DNA of 64,000 nt from contig DASWMJ010000086.1 in the NCBI GenBank assembly GCA_036399775.1, positions 1 through 64,000 of the forward strand, written 5' to 3'. A model generated the notes under the pieces. The model saw nothing but the letters and a program-made list of their open reading frames with translations, made no database searches and was not told the DNA's origin. Shown here piece by piece: positions 24,079 through 32,647 of this stretch. Origin of the DNA: JADMIH01 sp036399775 (GTDB taxonomy: Bacteria > Chloroflexota > Chloroflexia > QHBQ01 > JADMIH01). Both the position numbers and the translations under genes were made by a program. Position 1 is the first letter of the stretch; each line of letters begins with the position of its first letter.

Positions 24079-24687
24079 ATGGGTATATACAGCATCAAGC
24101 CGGGGTTCCAGAGGTCGCTACGGGGGGTAGAGATGTTCCTCGTGAGGCGGCGGGTACACCCTGATTACCTTACGCTCGCGGCGGTGGGGCTGTCGCTGGT
24201 CGGCGGGGCGGCCCTGTACGGAGCCTGGGTTGCGCCCTGGCTATTGCTGGTTGTGCCGGGGTTGGCGCTGGGGCGTATCGCGCTGAACGCGCTGGATGGG
24301 TTGGTGGCGCGGGGGACCGGGTTGGCGCGGCCCTGGGGCGAGGTACTTAACGAGTTGTGCGATAGATTGTCGGATGTGGCATTGTTCGCGGGCGTGGCGC
24401 TGGCTCCCGGCTCAGACGTAGGATTGGGCGCGGCGGTCCTGGTGGCGATGCTGGTGTCCAGTTACGTGGGCACGGCGGCTAAGGCTGCGGGCGGGCGGCG
24501 GCAATATGGTGGGGTGATGGGCAAGGCCGACCGGATGATTATGCTGTCGGTGGCTTGCGTGACGGCGTTCGCATTGCCCGCGCTGCCCGTCTTGCGATTT
24601 TTCCTGGCGCTTGTGCTCGTGGGCCTGTGTGTGACCATCTTCCAGCGATTGAGGGCGACCTATGCTGATCTCCAATCCGTTCGCTAG
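24079..24687 (+). CDS. CDP-alcohol phosphatidyltransferase family membrane protein
   Basis: 202 residues with about five to six hydrophobic segments, SD AAGAGGAG. The family motif D-x2-DG-x2-AR-x8-G-x3-D-x3-D is recognisable at residues 70-95 as N70-A-L-D73-G74 ... A77-R78 ... G87 ... N91 ... D95. The first and third metal-site aspartates are Asn, and an extra Asp sits at 99. The enzyme class joins a CDP-diacylglycerol to an alcohol, releasing CMP. The altered motif either marks a divergent subfamily or changes metal use. The next gene starts inside its 3' end (26-bp overlap), so the two are translationally coupled and probably supply each other's substrate. Confidence 0.8.
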   Translation: MGIYSIKPGFQRSLRGVEMFLVRRRVHPDYLTLAAVGLSLVGGAALYGAWVAPWLLLVVPGLALGRIALNALDGLVARGTGLARPWGEVLNELCDRLSDVALFAGVALAPGSDVGLGAAVLVAMLVSSYVGTAAKAAGGRRQYGGVMGKADRMIMLSVACVTAFALPALPVLRFFLALVLVGLCVTIFQRLRATYADLQSVR

Positions 24688-25594
24688 CCCGCTCTTTATG
24701 CCTACGCTGTACCTGGCGGGAGGCATCCTGGGCGGGACGCTGCTCCTGCTGCTGGCCGTGACGCGATTTGACTTGCGACGGCTGGGGGAGAGCGTGCTTT
24801 TCAGGCGGTGGCGGGTGTGGGCGGTGATCGCGCCGGTATACGGGCTGGCGGTGCTAAGTGGGGAGCTTGCATTATTGCTGCTGTTGAGTTGCGTGGTCTT
24901 CCAGGGGCTGCGCGAATACGCAAGGCTGGTCAAATTGCCCCCGACTTATGAACGGGTGTTGCTGGTGATGGGACTGCTGGCTGCTCCTGCCGCGACCTTC
25001 TCTGTGGAGGCGTTCTACGCGCTGCCACCTCTGCTGCTCGTTCTAGGCACGCTCCAGCCCCTGTTGTTTGACCGGCAGCCGGGAGGCGTCCGGCACCTGG
25101 CGTTCGCGGCGCTTGGGTGGGGGTATATCGCGTGGCTGCTCGCGCATTTGATGCTCATCTACAAGCATTTTGATGGAGGCGCGGGGGTGCTGCTGGCGGT
25201 GGGGTTGGGCACGGCACTTAGCGACGTGGGCGCTTTCACGGTGGGCAAGATGTTTGGCCGCCACAGGCTCGCCCCGCGACTCAGTCCAGGCAAGACATGG
25301 GAGGGGGTGGTGGGCAATCTGCTTGGGGCGTGCGTCGGGGTGGGTCTGGTTGCGCTGATAGTGCCTGGCGGCTTTCACTGGCTGGCGCTGGGGCTGCCGG
25401 TGGTTATTGCGGTTGGGTCGCTGTGGGGCGATCTGCTGGAGTCGAGCATCAAGCGGGAGTTTGGGGCGAAGGACGCCGGTGGGTGGCTTCCCGGCTTCGG
25501 GGGGCTGCTGGACCGGGTGGACAGCTTGATTATGGTTGTGCCGCTCGTCCTGTATTCGTTGAGGTTGGCGAGCGGAGTGTTGGGTGGGAATTAG
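24662..25594 (+). CDS. cdsA: Phosphatidate cytidylyltransferase
   Basis: 310 residues, strongly hydrophobic with about eight membrane segments. Makes CDP-diacylglycerol from phosphatidate and CTP, the substrate for the preceding CDP-alcohol phosphatidyltransferase. The C-terminal signature S-x-x-KR-x4-KD is visible as 'SSIKREFGAKD', followed by 'PGFGGLLDRVDSL', the metal-binding end typical of CdsA. 'GKMFGRHRLAPRLSPGKTWEG' is the second conserved block. The start overlaps the upstream gene. The symbol reflects the enzyme family; another cdsA may exist elsewhere as the housekeeping copy. Confidence 0.9.
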   Translation: MLISNPFASPLFMPTLYLAGGILGGTLLLLLAVTRFDLRRLGESVLFRRWRVWAVIAPVYGLAVLSGELALLLLLSCVVFQGLREYARLVKLPPTYERVLLVMGLLAAPAATFSVEAFYALPPLLLVLGTLQPLLFDRQPGGVRHLAFAALGWGYIAWLLAHLMLIYKHFDGGAGVLLAVGLGTALSDVGAFTVGKMFGRHRLAPRLSPGKTWEGVVGNLLGACVGVGLVALIVPGGFHWLALGLPVVIAVGSLWGDLLESSIKREFGAKDAGGWLPGFGGLLDRVDSLIMVVPLVLYSLRLASGVLGGN

Positions 25595-25608
25595 CAGGAG
25601 AAAGGATC

Positions 25609-25980
25609 TTGAACTCTCATAGTAACAGTTTGCCCGCAATTGGGCTGGTACTTGTGAACCTGCTCTATGTCTTGGGTGCGCTCACCGGCCTGCTACTGGG
25701 AGTGTGGGGACTGTTTATATTCTATGTCACAGTCATTATTGGATCGCGCTTCGACCCATCAGATCTCTACATATCGAGCTTGTATTGGTATGGTGTTGCT
25801 CTCGGATTGCCTTCAATGCTTATTGGCTCCGTATACATCGTCTTCGTCGTCTCGTTGTTAGTTAGACCCAAGTTCAAATCAATCAAGTATAGTCGGCAGG
25901 CCTGGCTGTCAAACTTACTCGGTATGCTTGGGCTCTGGTACTGGGCGTATTTTGTGTGGCGATCTGTACAGGGACTTTGA
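25609..25980 (+). CDS. Small multi-pass membrane protein
   Basis: TTG start at 25609 preceded by AGGAGAAAGG, 15 bp after cdsA; the frame is open further upstream but that part is the cdsA region in another frame. 123 residues with three to four predicted TM helices ('IGLVLVNLLYVLGALTGLLLG', 'YWYGVALGLPSMLIGSVYIV'). No motif recognised. Lower G+C (~47%) than the lipid genes around it, so it may be a later insertion in the operon. Confidence 0.6.
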   Translation: MNSHSNSLPAIGLVLVNLLYVLGALTGLLLGVWGLFIFYVTVIIGSRFDPSDLYISSLYWYGVALGLPSMLIGSVYIVFVVSLLVRPKFKSIKYSRQAWLSNLLGMLGLWYWAYFVWRSVQGL

Positions 25981-26082
25981 GCAATGAAGGGATTAGGAAA
26001 GAGGTTGGGACCAATATTAGTTAGGTGTTCAGCGTATCTCCAGTGATGAAACGCTGACAAGGAAAGTTTTAGGAGGATTGTT

Positions 26083-26919
26083 ATGCAACTCAATAGCAGT
26101 TTGAAGTGGCGTGCTTTGTCGTTCTTTATGAGCAATCCTGGGCGGGCGAGCGATGGGATAGCCCTGGGGTACAGGTACGGGTTCGATTCGGGGGAGATGC
26201 TCGATTACGTGTACGAGAACCGGGCGCGGGGCAAGTTCTTGCTGGGCGCTCTGGTGGACCGCGTTTATCTCAACACTATCGGCTGGCGGGCGATACGGAC
26301 GAGGAAGGAATTGCTCAAGGCGACGCTGCACCGCCAGGTAAGAGATGCGGGCATACGCAACGAGCCGTTGGTGGTGCTGGACGTGGCGGCGGGGCCGGGG
26401 CGGTACTTGCTTGAGGTATGCCAGGAGTTGCGGGCGGCGGGTAGAGGGAAGGCTGTCCAGGTGGTGTGCCGGGACCTCGATAATCAAGGGCTGGCGCTGG
26501 GCCGCGCGAGGGCGCACAGGCTGGGCTTAGAGAACGTGCGTTACGAGTGGGGAGATGCGACAGATGCGGAATCGCTGGGGAGCGTGCAGCCTCGGCCTGA
26601 TATTGTGGTCGTTTCGGGGCTGTACGAACTGTTCACCGATGCTGCCATCATCAAGCGGTCAATGGAGGCAATCTACGGCATCCTGAAGCCGGGCGGCACG
26701 CTGATATTCACCACGCAAGTGACGCACCCGCAGCTTGAGTTGATCGCCAACGTGCTGGTCAATAGAGAGGGTAAGCCCTGGCGGATGGTGTGCCGGTCTG
26801 TTGAGGAGGCTGAAGGGCTGGCGCGAGAGGCGGGGTTTGAGGGGATGCGGTCTGAGTTGGAGAGGCTGGGACTGTTCGGAGTGACTGTGTGCCGGAAGAG
26901 CGCGGGGTTGAGGTTGTAG
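26083..26919 (+). CDS. Methyltransf_20-type class I SAM methyltransferase
   Basis: 278 residues, AGGAGG 7 nt before ATG. The N-terminal segment 'SDGIALGYRYGFDSGEMLDYVYENRARG' and 'VYLNTIGWRAIRTRK' is characteristic of the PF12147-type methyltransferases often fused to or encoded beside alpha/beta-hydrolases in phospholipid-type operons. SAM motif I is 'VVLDVAAGPGRYLLEV' (97-112). The acidic residue after strand 2 is 'VCRDLD', and 'LKPGGTLIFTTQV' is the post-IV strand. Context (acyltransferase, CDP-alcohol transferase, CdsA) suggests it methylates a lipid headgroup or precursor; this is inference. No hydrolase partner is present here. Confidence 0.82.
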   Translation: MQLNSSLKWRALSFFMSNPGRASDGIALGYRYGFDSGEMLDYVYENRARGKFLLGALVDRVYLNTIGWRAIRTRKELLKATLHRQVRDAGIRNEPLVVLDVAAGPGRYLLEVCQELRAAGRGKAVQVVCRDLDNQGLALGRARAHRLGLENVRYEWGDATDAESLGSVQPRPDIVVVSGLYELFTDAAIIKRSMEAIYGILKPGGTLIFTTQVTHPQLELIANVLVNREGKPWRMVCRSVEEAEGLAREAGFEGMRSELERLGLFGVTVCRKSAGLRL

Positions 26920-26956
26920 GGGCGGCCTGAGAGGTCATCACCTTCGATTTAAGGCG

Positions 26957-27154
26957 ATGTGGCGGGGGGCGGAAAGGCCCGCGCCACATGCACCCCGTGT
27001 GAAGGTTTATAGCTATGTAGAGCGCCTAAAGTAACTGGCGTATAAACTCCAGGGCAGTGGGCTGGTTTTCCCTTCCTTGGTGGGCGCAATCTGTGAAGCT
27101 GGGAGGATGAACCCGCCGCTTCACCGATTCCCGGCACCTATCTGGCCTGGTGCC
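26957..27154. ncRNA. Unassigned region with four strong hairpins
   Basis: Four consecutive stem-loops: ATGTGGCG/CGCCACAT (26957/26982), GTTTATA/TATAAAC with inner CGCC/GGCG (27005/27041), GTGAAGC/GCTTCAC with inner GGG/CCC (27093/27118), GGCACC/GGTGCC (27133/27149). No ORF is supported across them. The density suggests a structured RNA or a 3'-end structure of the operon, strand undecided. On the minus strand a few words resemble a cobalamin riboswitch, but the core does not fit. Confidence 0.3.
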
Positions 27155-27178
27155 TACAGTATACTTCCTGCTTTGCAG

Positions 27179-27220
27179 TAGTGAGTGGGACAAAAAGTGT
27201 CACAAATCAGCCGGAGGATA
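27179..27220 (-). repeat. 41-bp repeat, copy B (inverted)
   Basis: Reverse complement of the sequence at 20011-20051 with few differences. It lies between the hairpin region and the end of the YVTN lipoprotein gene. Confidence 0.65.
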
Positions 27221-27243
27221 ATCACGGAATAATCAGATACATA

Positions 27244-28257
27244 TTACTGTCCTGTTGGGTTGGGGAGGAAGGTGAGGCCGTTAGGGTTCGTGCCTACGGG
27301 GATGGTGGCTATCACTTTGGTCTGGGCCTGGTCTATTACGGAGAGGGTGTTGTCGGTGGAGTTGGTTACGTAGATTTTGCCGTTCGCCGTCGTAGCAATA
27401 CCATGCGCGCCTTTACCTACGGGTATACGGGTGACTAGCTTGCGGGTGGTGGCGTCTAGCACCCACACTTCGGCGGAGGCGGTGTTGGCGACCCAGATAT
27501 TGGGCGAGCCTGACTGCACAGCGAGCATGGCGGGCTGCTTGCCGCTCCTGATATAGCCTGTGACCTTCTCGGAGGCTAGGTCTATAAGGGCGATGGAGTC
27601 GCCGAGGAAGTTGCTGACGTAGGCTGTCGCGCTATCATCGCTGACCGTTACCTCGAAAGGGTTCGCGCCTGTCTTGACTGTGGATTTGGGGGTAAGCTCC
27701 GGCTGGGTAGACAGGATGGAGAGGGTGTTGTCGGCGGTATTGGTGGCGAGGAGGCGCTTGCCGTCGGGCGTGACCTTCACGCCGTGAGGGACTTTGCCCA
27801 CCTTCACGGTCTGGATTAGCTCGCGGGCGGGCACGTCCACTACGGCTATGGCGTTACTCTTGCCCAGGGAGACGTAGAGGCGCTGGCCCGCGGGGTCGAA
27901 GGTGAGGTCGTCGTTGGACGCGCCAACCTCCACAGAGGCGATCTCTTTGAGGGTTTGCGCGTCGAAGACCTGCACGCGATTCTCCCCGTAGAGGGAGACC
28001 CAGAACTCTTTGCCGTCGGGCGTCCCAACGACGTGGTGGGGCTGCGCCCCGGTGCCCACTGTGCCGATCGTGGTGTCTGTGGCAACGTCAATGAGGGAGA
28101 TGGTGTTGGAGGCCTGGTTCGCGGTGAGGATGCGGCCCTGTGGCGCTGGAAAGTCGCGCACCGCAGACTTGGAGGCGGGTTCTCCTCCCGTTTCTTCGCC
28201 ACAGGCGGCTAAGAGGGGGAGAAGGATCAGGGTCAGGATTAGAAGTAGTCTTTTCAT
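27244..28257 (-). CDS. YVTN-family beta-propeller lipoprotein
   Basis: 337 residues. A lipoprotein signal peptide ends with the lipobox LLAAC (Cys at residue 19), so it should be tethered to the outer face of the membrane. The rest is seven-ish propeller blades with hallmark phrases 'NTISLIDVATDTTIGTVGTG', 'NAIAVVDVPARELIQTVKVG', 'GKIYVTNSTDNTLSVID'. YVTN propellers bind partners or metals and rarely are enzymes. It is the last gene of a three-gene minus-strand set with the CopC/CopD fusion 24 bp upstream, so it may take part in copper handling or a linked redox process. That link is inference from position only. Confidence 0.88.
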   Translation of the reverse strand: MKRLLLILTLILLPLLAACGEETGGEPASKSAVRDFPAPQGRILTANQASNTISLIDVATDTTIGTVGTGAQPHHVVGTPDGKEFWVSLYGENRVQVFDAQTLKEIASVEVGASNDDLTFDPAGQRLYVSLGKSNAIAVVDVPARELIQTVKVGKVPHGVKVTPDGKRLLATNTADNTLSILSTQPELTPKSTVKTGANPFEVTVSDDSATAYVSNFLGDSIALIDLASEKVTGYIRSGKQPAMLAVQSGSPNIWVANTASAEVWVLDATTRKLVTRIPVGKGAHGIATTANGKIYVTNSTDNTLSVIDQAQTKVIATIPVGTNPNGLTFLPNPTGQ

Positions 28258-28281
28258 GGGTGTCTTTCTAGCTAGCTGAGT

Positions 28282-30987
28282 TCAATGAAAGCCGGTATCA
28301 TACGTGATGGCGGGAACGCCCGGCAGATAAATCTGCGGGCTACGCATGGCAAAGCCCGCCTGCGCAGCCTGGGGTTGGTTCTTGGAGATGACGGTTAGGT
28401 GCAGGTTGGCGAACCCGCTAACCTTTGTCATTCTGAGCGCAGCGAAGAATCTCGTCCCTCGCGTACGCTCTTGCCCTTGTTGCCTTGTCTCTGCCCTACC
28501 CCAAGCATCTACGCGAGGGACGAGATTCTTCGCTGCGCTCAGAATGACAAGGATGGTGGGGTGACTTTCCCATGCATTCTGGTTTGGAGGCGATATAATA
28601 GTCCGTGCTGTGAGTGCATGGCTGAGGCTCTGGGCGTCAGGCGTGGGCGTGGCGGTGGGGCTGGGGTTGTTGGGGTCTTCCAATACGTCTATGCTGGCGT
28701 CGGTCTTGATGGGCGGGAAGCCTTCGCGCTCTATGCGGAAGATGAGCAGCCAGGGGCCGGTCATGATGAAGTTGACGGGCATGGTGTAGCTGCCCGGCTC
28801 GCCCGGTACGGGTTGAGCGATTGCATCAGGCTCGACGTGGGCGTGTGCGGGCATGAACGGGCTTGTGGTTATCTTCGCGCCTTCTACAGGTTTGCCTTCG
28901 CCGTCTACGAGCCTGAGCTTGAGGATCGCGGTGCCGCTTATGGGCGGGCTGGGGTCTGTTGATAGGCGGACCTCTACCACCTGGGAAGGCCCGGCTGTGA
29001 GGTAGTTTTCGGTCAGGTTGAGGGTGAAAGCCACCTTCAGATCGGTGGACTCTGTGCGCTGGACGATGGCTGTGACTAAATAGATGCCGTCCAGGGTAAG
29101 GATAGGCTCTGTGGCGGACGCTTCAAGCCGGGTAGGGCCGGCTTCTCCCTGTATCGTGGCCTCGTAGGACGTGCTGCCCGCGTCTACGTCCTGGGGCGTG
29201 ACTTTGAAGAGCACCTTGATAACGTCCGTGAGGGGTGGGGCGGCATCGGCGGTCCTGTTTACTTGCAGGTTAAGCTCGTCGCCCTCGATGGAGGGGCGGG
29301 CGGTGAAAGTGAAGTCGTAGCCCGCGAGGAAGGTGCTTGCGCTGGCGGGTCCGGGCGTGGGAGCGACGGCGGGAGGCGTGCCTGTAGCGGCAGGTATGGC
29401 AGACGTGTAGGCGTCTGCGCTGTTGCTGGGAGGCGGCAGGAGGGTCAGCCCACCCGCGCAGAGGAGGACCACGACGGCCAGCGCCACCTCCGTGCGAACG
29501 TTACGCTGTAGCAAGTTTTGCGTCTTGAGTTTTAAGCTTTGAGTTTCCTCTGTTTCGACTGGCTTCCGCCTTCTCGCCCCTGTCCCCCGATCCCCAACTT
29601 CTGACTCCTGACCCCTAACCCCTGACCCCTGGCCCATGAGCAGTGGGGTGAGACGACGCCAGTTGAGCGCGCCTATCGCTACGAGGATGGCGAAGATGGC
29701 TATCTTGACGGCTAATACCTGGCCGTAGGTGCTGCCCAGGATAGCGCCGGGCTGGGTGGAGTGGACGACCAGGTTGTAGGTGCCGGTGAGCGCGAGGAGG
29801 ACCACGCTCAGGATGGCGAACCGTGTGAACCTGGGGACGGTGCGGGCGAGCAGGGCGCGGCGGGCTTCGGGTTTGAGGTTTGTGGCGCGGAAGGCCGGGA
29901 ATAGCACGAAAGTCATGTAGGCCAGCCCGCCCAACCAGAGGGACGCGGTGGCGAGGTGGAGCCAGTTGCTTATGACGGGCACGGGCAGGCCGAGAGTGAT
30001 GCCGCCAAGCTGGCTGGTGTCGGCTGCGGCGGCGTGGCTGCTCAGGGCTTCGGCCAGGAGGAAGAGCGAGCCGAGGCCTACCGTCAGGTCCCAGGGGGAG
30101 GGGCCGAGCCTGGCATCCTCGCCCTTGCGTAAGCGCCACACGAAGAGCATAACCCCCAGCAGTGCCAGGGCCGCGATGGCCTTCAGGGTCCACGAGAAGC
30201 CGTAGCGCGTGGAAGCCAGAAGGGTCTGGGCGACGCTGCCCCTGCTCAATGCGTCGAGCAGGTTGGTGGCGGTGATGGCAGCGACCTGGGCGAGAAGGTC
30301 GTAGATGAGGCAGATAAAGAGGACGCACGCGGCGATAGAGCCGAGGAAGCCGAAGCGGCGGGAGGCGATCGGCATCAAGGCCGCGCCCGCCTGGCCCTGC
30401 TCGCGGGCGGATGGCTCGATCACGCCCACCGTGAAGAGCGCGCCGCCCACAAGGAGCGCGGCGGCGGCGAGTATAATGGCGCGCACTAACCACCTGAGTG
30501 GGTCAGGGGTCTCGCTGCTCCCTTCGAGCGGGCCTGCCTCGTCTCCGCTCCCCGTTATGGGTACCACTTCGCCCTCGTCAGGTCCGGGCGTGCCTGTGCC
30601 TCGCACCCGGAAGGCGAGGGTGCCTGCGGTAACGTGGCCGTCAACCGCCGAAAGGACGCGCCATATGACGGTGTACGTGCCGGGCGGCAGGGGTTCGGGG
30701 ATGGTAGCGCGTACGTCGGCGTCGGTATCGCCCCTGGTGAAGTGGCCGACCTGCTGGTCTGTGCGCGAGCGGTCCAGGATGCTGATGGTGCTGAAGTCGA
30801 GGCTGACGGCTTCGCTCAGGTAGAGGCGTATCTCCTGGGGAGATGCGTCCAGGATAGAGCCTGCCACGGGGCTGCTCTTTATCAGTTTTGCGTGGGCCAG
30901 CGCGGGCGCGGCATTAGACAGCCAGAGCGTGAGAACAAAGAGCGCGACCAGCGCAATACGGAATACGGAATACGCAATACGTTGCAT
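28282..30987 (-). CDS. CopC-CopD fusion copper protein with repeat-derived insert and tail
   Basis: 901 residues. Signal peptide to A31, then CopC domain about 32-130: the mature N-terminal His32 and the 'DGH' in 'SAVDGHVTAG' match the copper-site residues of CopC. CopD membrane domain about 165-500 with eight or so TM helices, used for copper import in other bacteria. A beta domain (YtkA-like, about 545-780) follows. Two parts look foreign. Residues about 450-490 (GQGSGVRGQESEVGDRG..., KLKTQNLL) come from a heptanucleotide array. Residues about 813-901 come from, or lie beyond, a 126-bp palindromic element that removed the original stop. The ATG overlaps the upstream stop (TGATG). Confidence 0.87.
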   Translation of the reverse strand: MQRIAYSVFRIALVALFVLTLWLSNAAPALAHAKLIKSSPVAGSILDASPQEIRLYLSEAVSLDFSTISILDRSRTDQQVGHFTRGDTDADVRATIPEPLPPGTYTVIWRVLSAVDGHVTAGTLAFRVRGTGTPGPDEGEVVPITGSGDEAGPLEGSSETPDPLRWLVRAIILAAAALLVGGALFTVGVIEPSAREQGQAGAALMPIASRRFGFLGSIAACVLFICLIYDLLAQVAAITATNLLDALSRGSVAQTLLASTRYGFSWTLKAIAALALLGVMLFVWRLRKGEDARLGPSPWDLTVGLGSLFLLAEALSSHAAAADTSQLGGITLGLPVPVISNWLHLATASLWLGGLAYMTFVLFPAFRATNLKPEARRALLARTVPRFTRFAILSVVLLALTGTYNLVVHSTQPGAILGSTYGQVLAVKIAIFAILVAIGALNWRRLTPLLMGQGSGVRGQESEVGDRGTGARRRKPVETEETQSLKLKTQNLLQRNVRTEVALAVVVLLCAGGLTLLPPPSNSADAYTSAIPAATGTPPAVAPTPGPASASTFLAGYDFTFTARPSIEGDELNLQVNRTADAAPPLTDVIKVLFKVTPQDVDAGSTSYEATIQGEAGPTRLEASATEPILTLDGIYLVTAIVQRTESTDLKVAFTLNLTENYLTAGPSQVVEVRLSTDPSPPISGTAILKLRLVDGEGKPVEGAKITTSPFMPAHAHVEPDAIAQPVPGEPGSYTMPVNFIMTGPWLLIFRIEREGFPPIKTDASIDVLEDPNNPSPTATPTPDAQSLSHALTARTIISPPNQNAWESHPTILVILSAAKNLVPRVDAWGRAETRQQGQERTRGTRFFAALRMTKVSGFANLHLTVISKNQPQAAQAGFAMRSPQIYLPGVPAITYDTGFH
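28425..28550. repeat. Palindromic element family II, copy 1 (126 bp)
   Basis: Perfect 41-bp inverted repeats (28425-28465 and 28510-28550; core CATTCTGAGCGCAGCGAAGA). It lies inside the 3' part of the copC-copD reading frame. Copy 2 is at 40932-41042. Confidence 0.88.
29586..29635. repeat. Heptanucleotide array within copC-copD
   Basis: CCCCTGA/CCCCTAA units read in frame on the minus strand as GQGSGVRGQE. The same peptide arises at the start of the winged-helix gene at 1148. In the CopD part it falls between membrane helices, where an insertion is tolerable. Confidence 0.75.
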
Positions 30988-32471
30988 CAGGGTGCGTGCC
31001 AGGTCAGGCCGCCGTGGGGTGCGCCTGGGTGTACCTTCGTGGGGTCGCCTGCGGGGTGGCCGTCGGGCTTCAGGCTAACCTTATACAGGCCGGTGATGCC
31101 CATGAAGGCTACGGTGGAATTATCTAGCCACGTCGGGTAGGGCTGGTCTTCGTCGAGGGTGGTGAGGCGCGCGGGAGTGCCGCCTGCTGTAGAGACAGCG
31201 TACACATCCCAGGGGAGGCCGTGCGCGTAGGCGACATCCGGCTGGAAGAAGAGCCACTTGAAGAAGTCGAAATTGTTACTTTGTATGGGAGTGGGAGGCA
31301 CATTGATGGCGGCAAAGGTCACCCACTTGCCGTCGGGTGAGATGCCGGGCGCGTACATCAGTTGGAAGGCGTTCTCGTCTACCAGCGTCTTCTTATCGGA
31401 GCCGTCGAGGTTTGTGGAGACGAGACGTTGCTTGGCGGTGGCGGCGGGGTCGTCGGCGGCAGGTGGCACATATTCCAGGAAGGCCAGGCGGTTGCCTGCC
31501 GTGCCTGTGCCGGGCATCTGGGCGAGGGGCATCCATTCAGAGCGAACGCCGGTCTGCAACTCAACCCTGTCTATTCGGCGGGTATTGACGGGTATGCCGG
31601 ACGCATCGAACATAGTGGCATTGACCTCTAACGATTCGGCGGTGAAGTAGAGATACTTGCCGTCGGGCGACCATGAGGGTTCATAGAGCGACTCGCCGGG
31701 CGCGTGGGCGACCAATTGCACGGGGCCGCTCTGGCCTGGGGCAATCGCCCAAATCTCCGTGGCGGGGGTCTCGTTAGGGGCGGTGGGGGGCGAGTAGGTG
31801 AAGGCTATCTGCTTGCCATCGGGCGACCATGCTGGGGTGTCGGCGTACTCGTAGACGGGCGGGAAGTATGTCAGCCGCCGCTGCCGGGTGGTGTCGGTGG
31901 AGAGCACCCACAGGTTGGAGTCGGATACGAAAGCGTAGCCGCTGGTGACGGGCGGACCTGCCTCCGGTTTGGCCTGGATGGCAGGCTCGCGCAGGTCGAG
32001 CGTCTGGACGGCTTCGGTGCTGCTCAGTTTCTGCACCTGCACGCGGGCATGGTAGGTGCCTGGCTTGCTGGGGATGGACGTGGCATAGTCCCACACGGCT
32101 ATATCGAAGGTCGGCTTCATCAGGAAGGGGTCGGGCACGCTGCCGCCGAACTCTGCCGGGTTGCCCGCTTCGTCCACTATCTGCACCATGACCGAGCCTA
32201 TGGCGTTCTCTTGCGAGCCGTCGGACCAGGGGATACGCACGGAGACGCGCAGGGGAGAGTTGACTATGCCTTCTTTCGCGCCTGTGCCGCCCTCGGTGGC
32301 GTACTCGATGGTGATGTCGTTCGGGCCTGCGGTGTTCGGGCCGCCTCCTGGTTTGCCAAGGAGCAAGAATACGGCCAGGGCGGCTACTGCGATGACGAGG
32401 ATGATTGCGGCAACGGCGAGAGGGGTGCGTGCGCGCCGGAGAGATGGAGGCGCGGCGTCAATACGGGCCAA
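30987..32471 (-). CDS. Membrane-anchored TolB-like (PD40) propeller protein
   Basis: 494 residues, TTG start with GGAGG 10 nt upstream. One N-terminal TM helix (about 18-38, 'LAVAAIILVIAVAALAVFLLL') then an outside region: a FixH/YtkA-like beta domain about 50-170 ('RVSVRIPWSDGSQENAIGSV'), and PD40 propeller blades ('PAWSPDGKQIAFTYS', 'PSWSPDGKYLYFTAE', 'GISPDGKWVTFAA'). It probably has a binding role. The stop overlaps the ATG of the CopC-CopD gene, so the two are coupled and likely work together. Confidence 0.85.
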   Translation of the reverse strand: MARIDAAPPSLRRARTPLAVAAIILVIAVAALAVFLLLGKPGGGPNTAGPNDITIEYATEGGTGAKEGIVNSPLRVSVRIPWSDGSQENAIGSVMVQIVDEAGNPAEFGGSVPDPFLMKPTFDIAVWDYATSIPSKPGTYHARVQVQKLSSTEAVQTLDLREPAIQAKPEAGPPVTSGYAFVSDSNLWVLSTDTTRQRRLTYFPPVYEYADTPAWSPDGKQIAFTYSPPTAPNETPATEIWAIAPGQSGPVQLVAHAPGESLYEPSWSPDGKYLYFTAESLEVNATMFDASGIPVNTRRIDRVELQTGVRSEWMPLAQMPGTGTAGNRLAFLEYVPPAADDPAATAKQRLVSTNLDGSDKKTLVDENAFQLMYAPGISPDGKWVTFAAINVPPTPIQSNNFDFFKWLFFQPDVAYAHGLPWDVYAVSTAGGTPARLTTLDEDQPYPTWLDNSTVAFMGITGLYKVSLKPDGHPAGDPTKVHPGAPHGGLTWHAP

Positions 32472-32647
32472 GAAAAAGTGTCCTCCGGGAGTGGCTTGTC
32501 AGGGTGTGGGCTGCGGTCGTACATATTATTATACCATTTTGGGCTACAGTGGGGCGGGGCCGCTGGCCTCGGAGATAGAATGTTGGCACATAGTGCGGGC
32601 TGTTCTTGACCATAGAAGGGTCTACAATCCTAGATATAGAGCTCAAC

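Noticed and set aside
27050..27170. Cobalamin-riboswitch-like words on the minus strand (GGGAATCGGTGAA, AAGGAAGGG)
   Set aside because: The core following GGTG forms a long GTGAAGC/GCTTCAC stem that does not fit the riboswitch consensus, and no minus-strand gene lies downstream.
29615..30493. 292-residue minus-strand ORF inside copC-copD
   Set aside because: Arg/Pro-rich out-of-frame shadow of a GC-rich gene.
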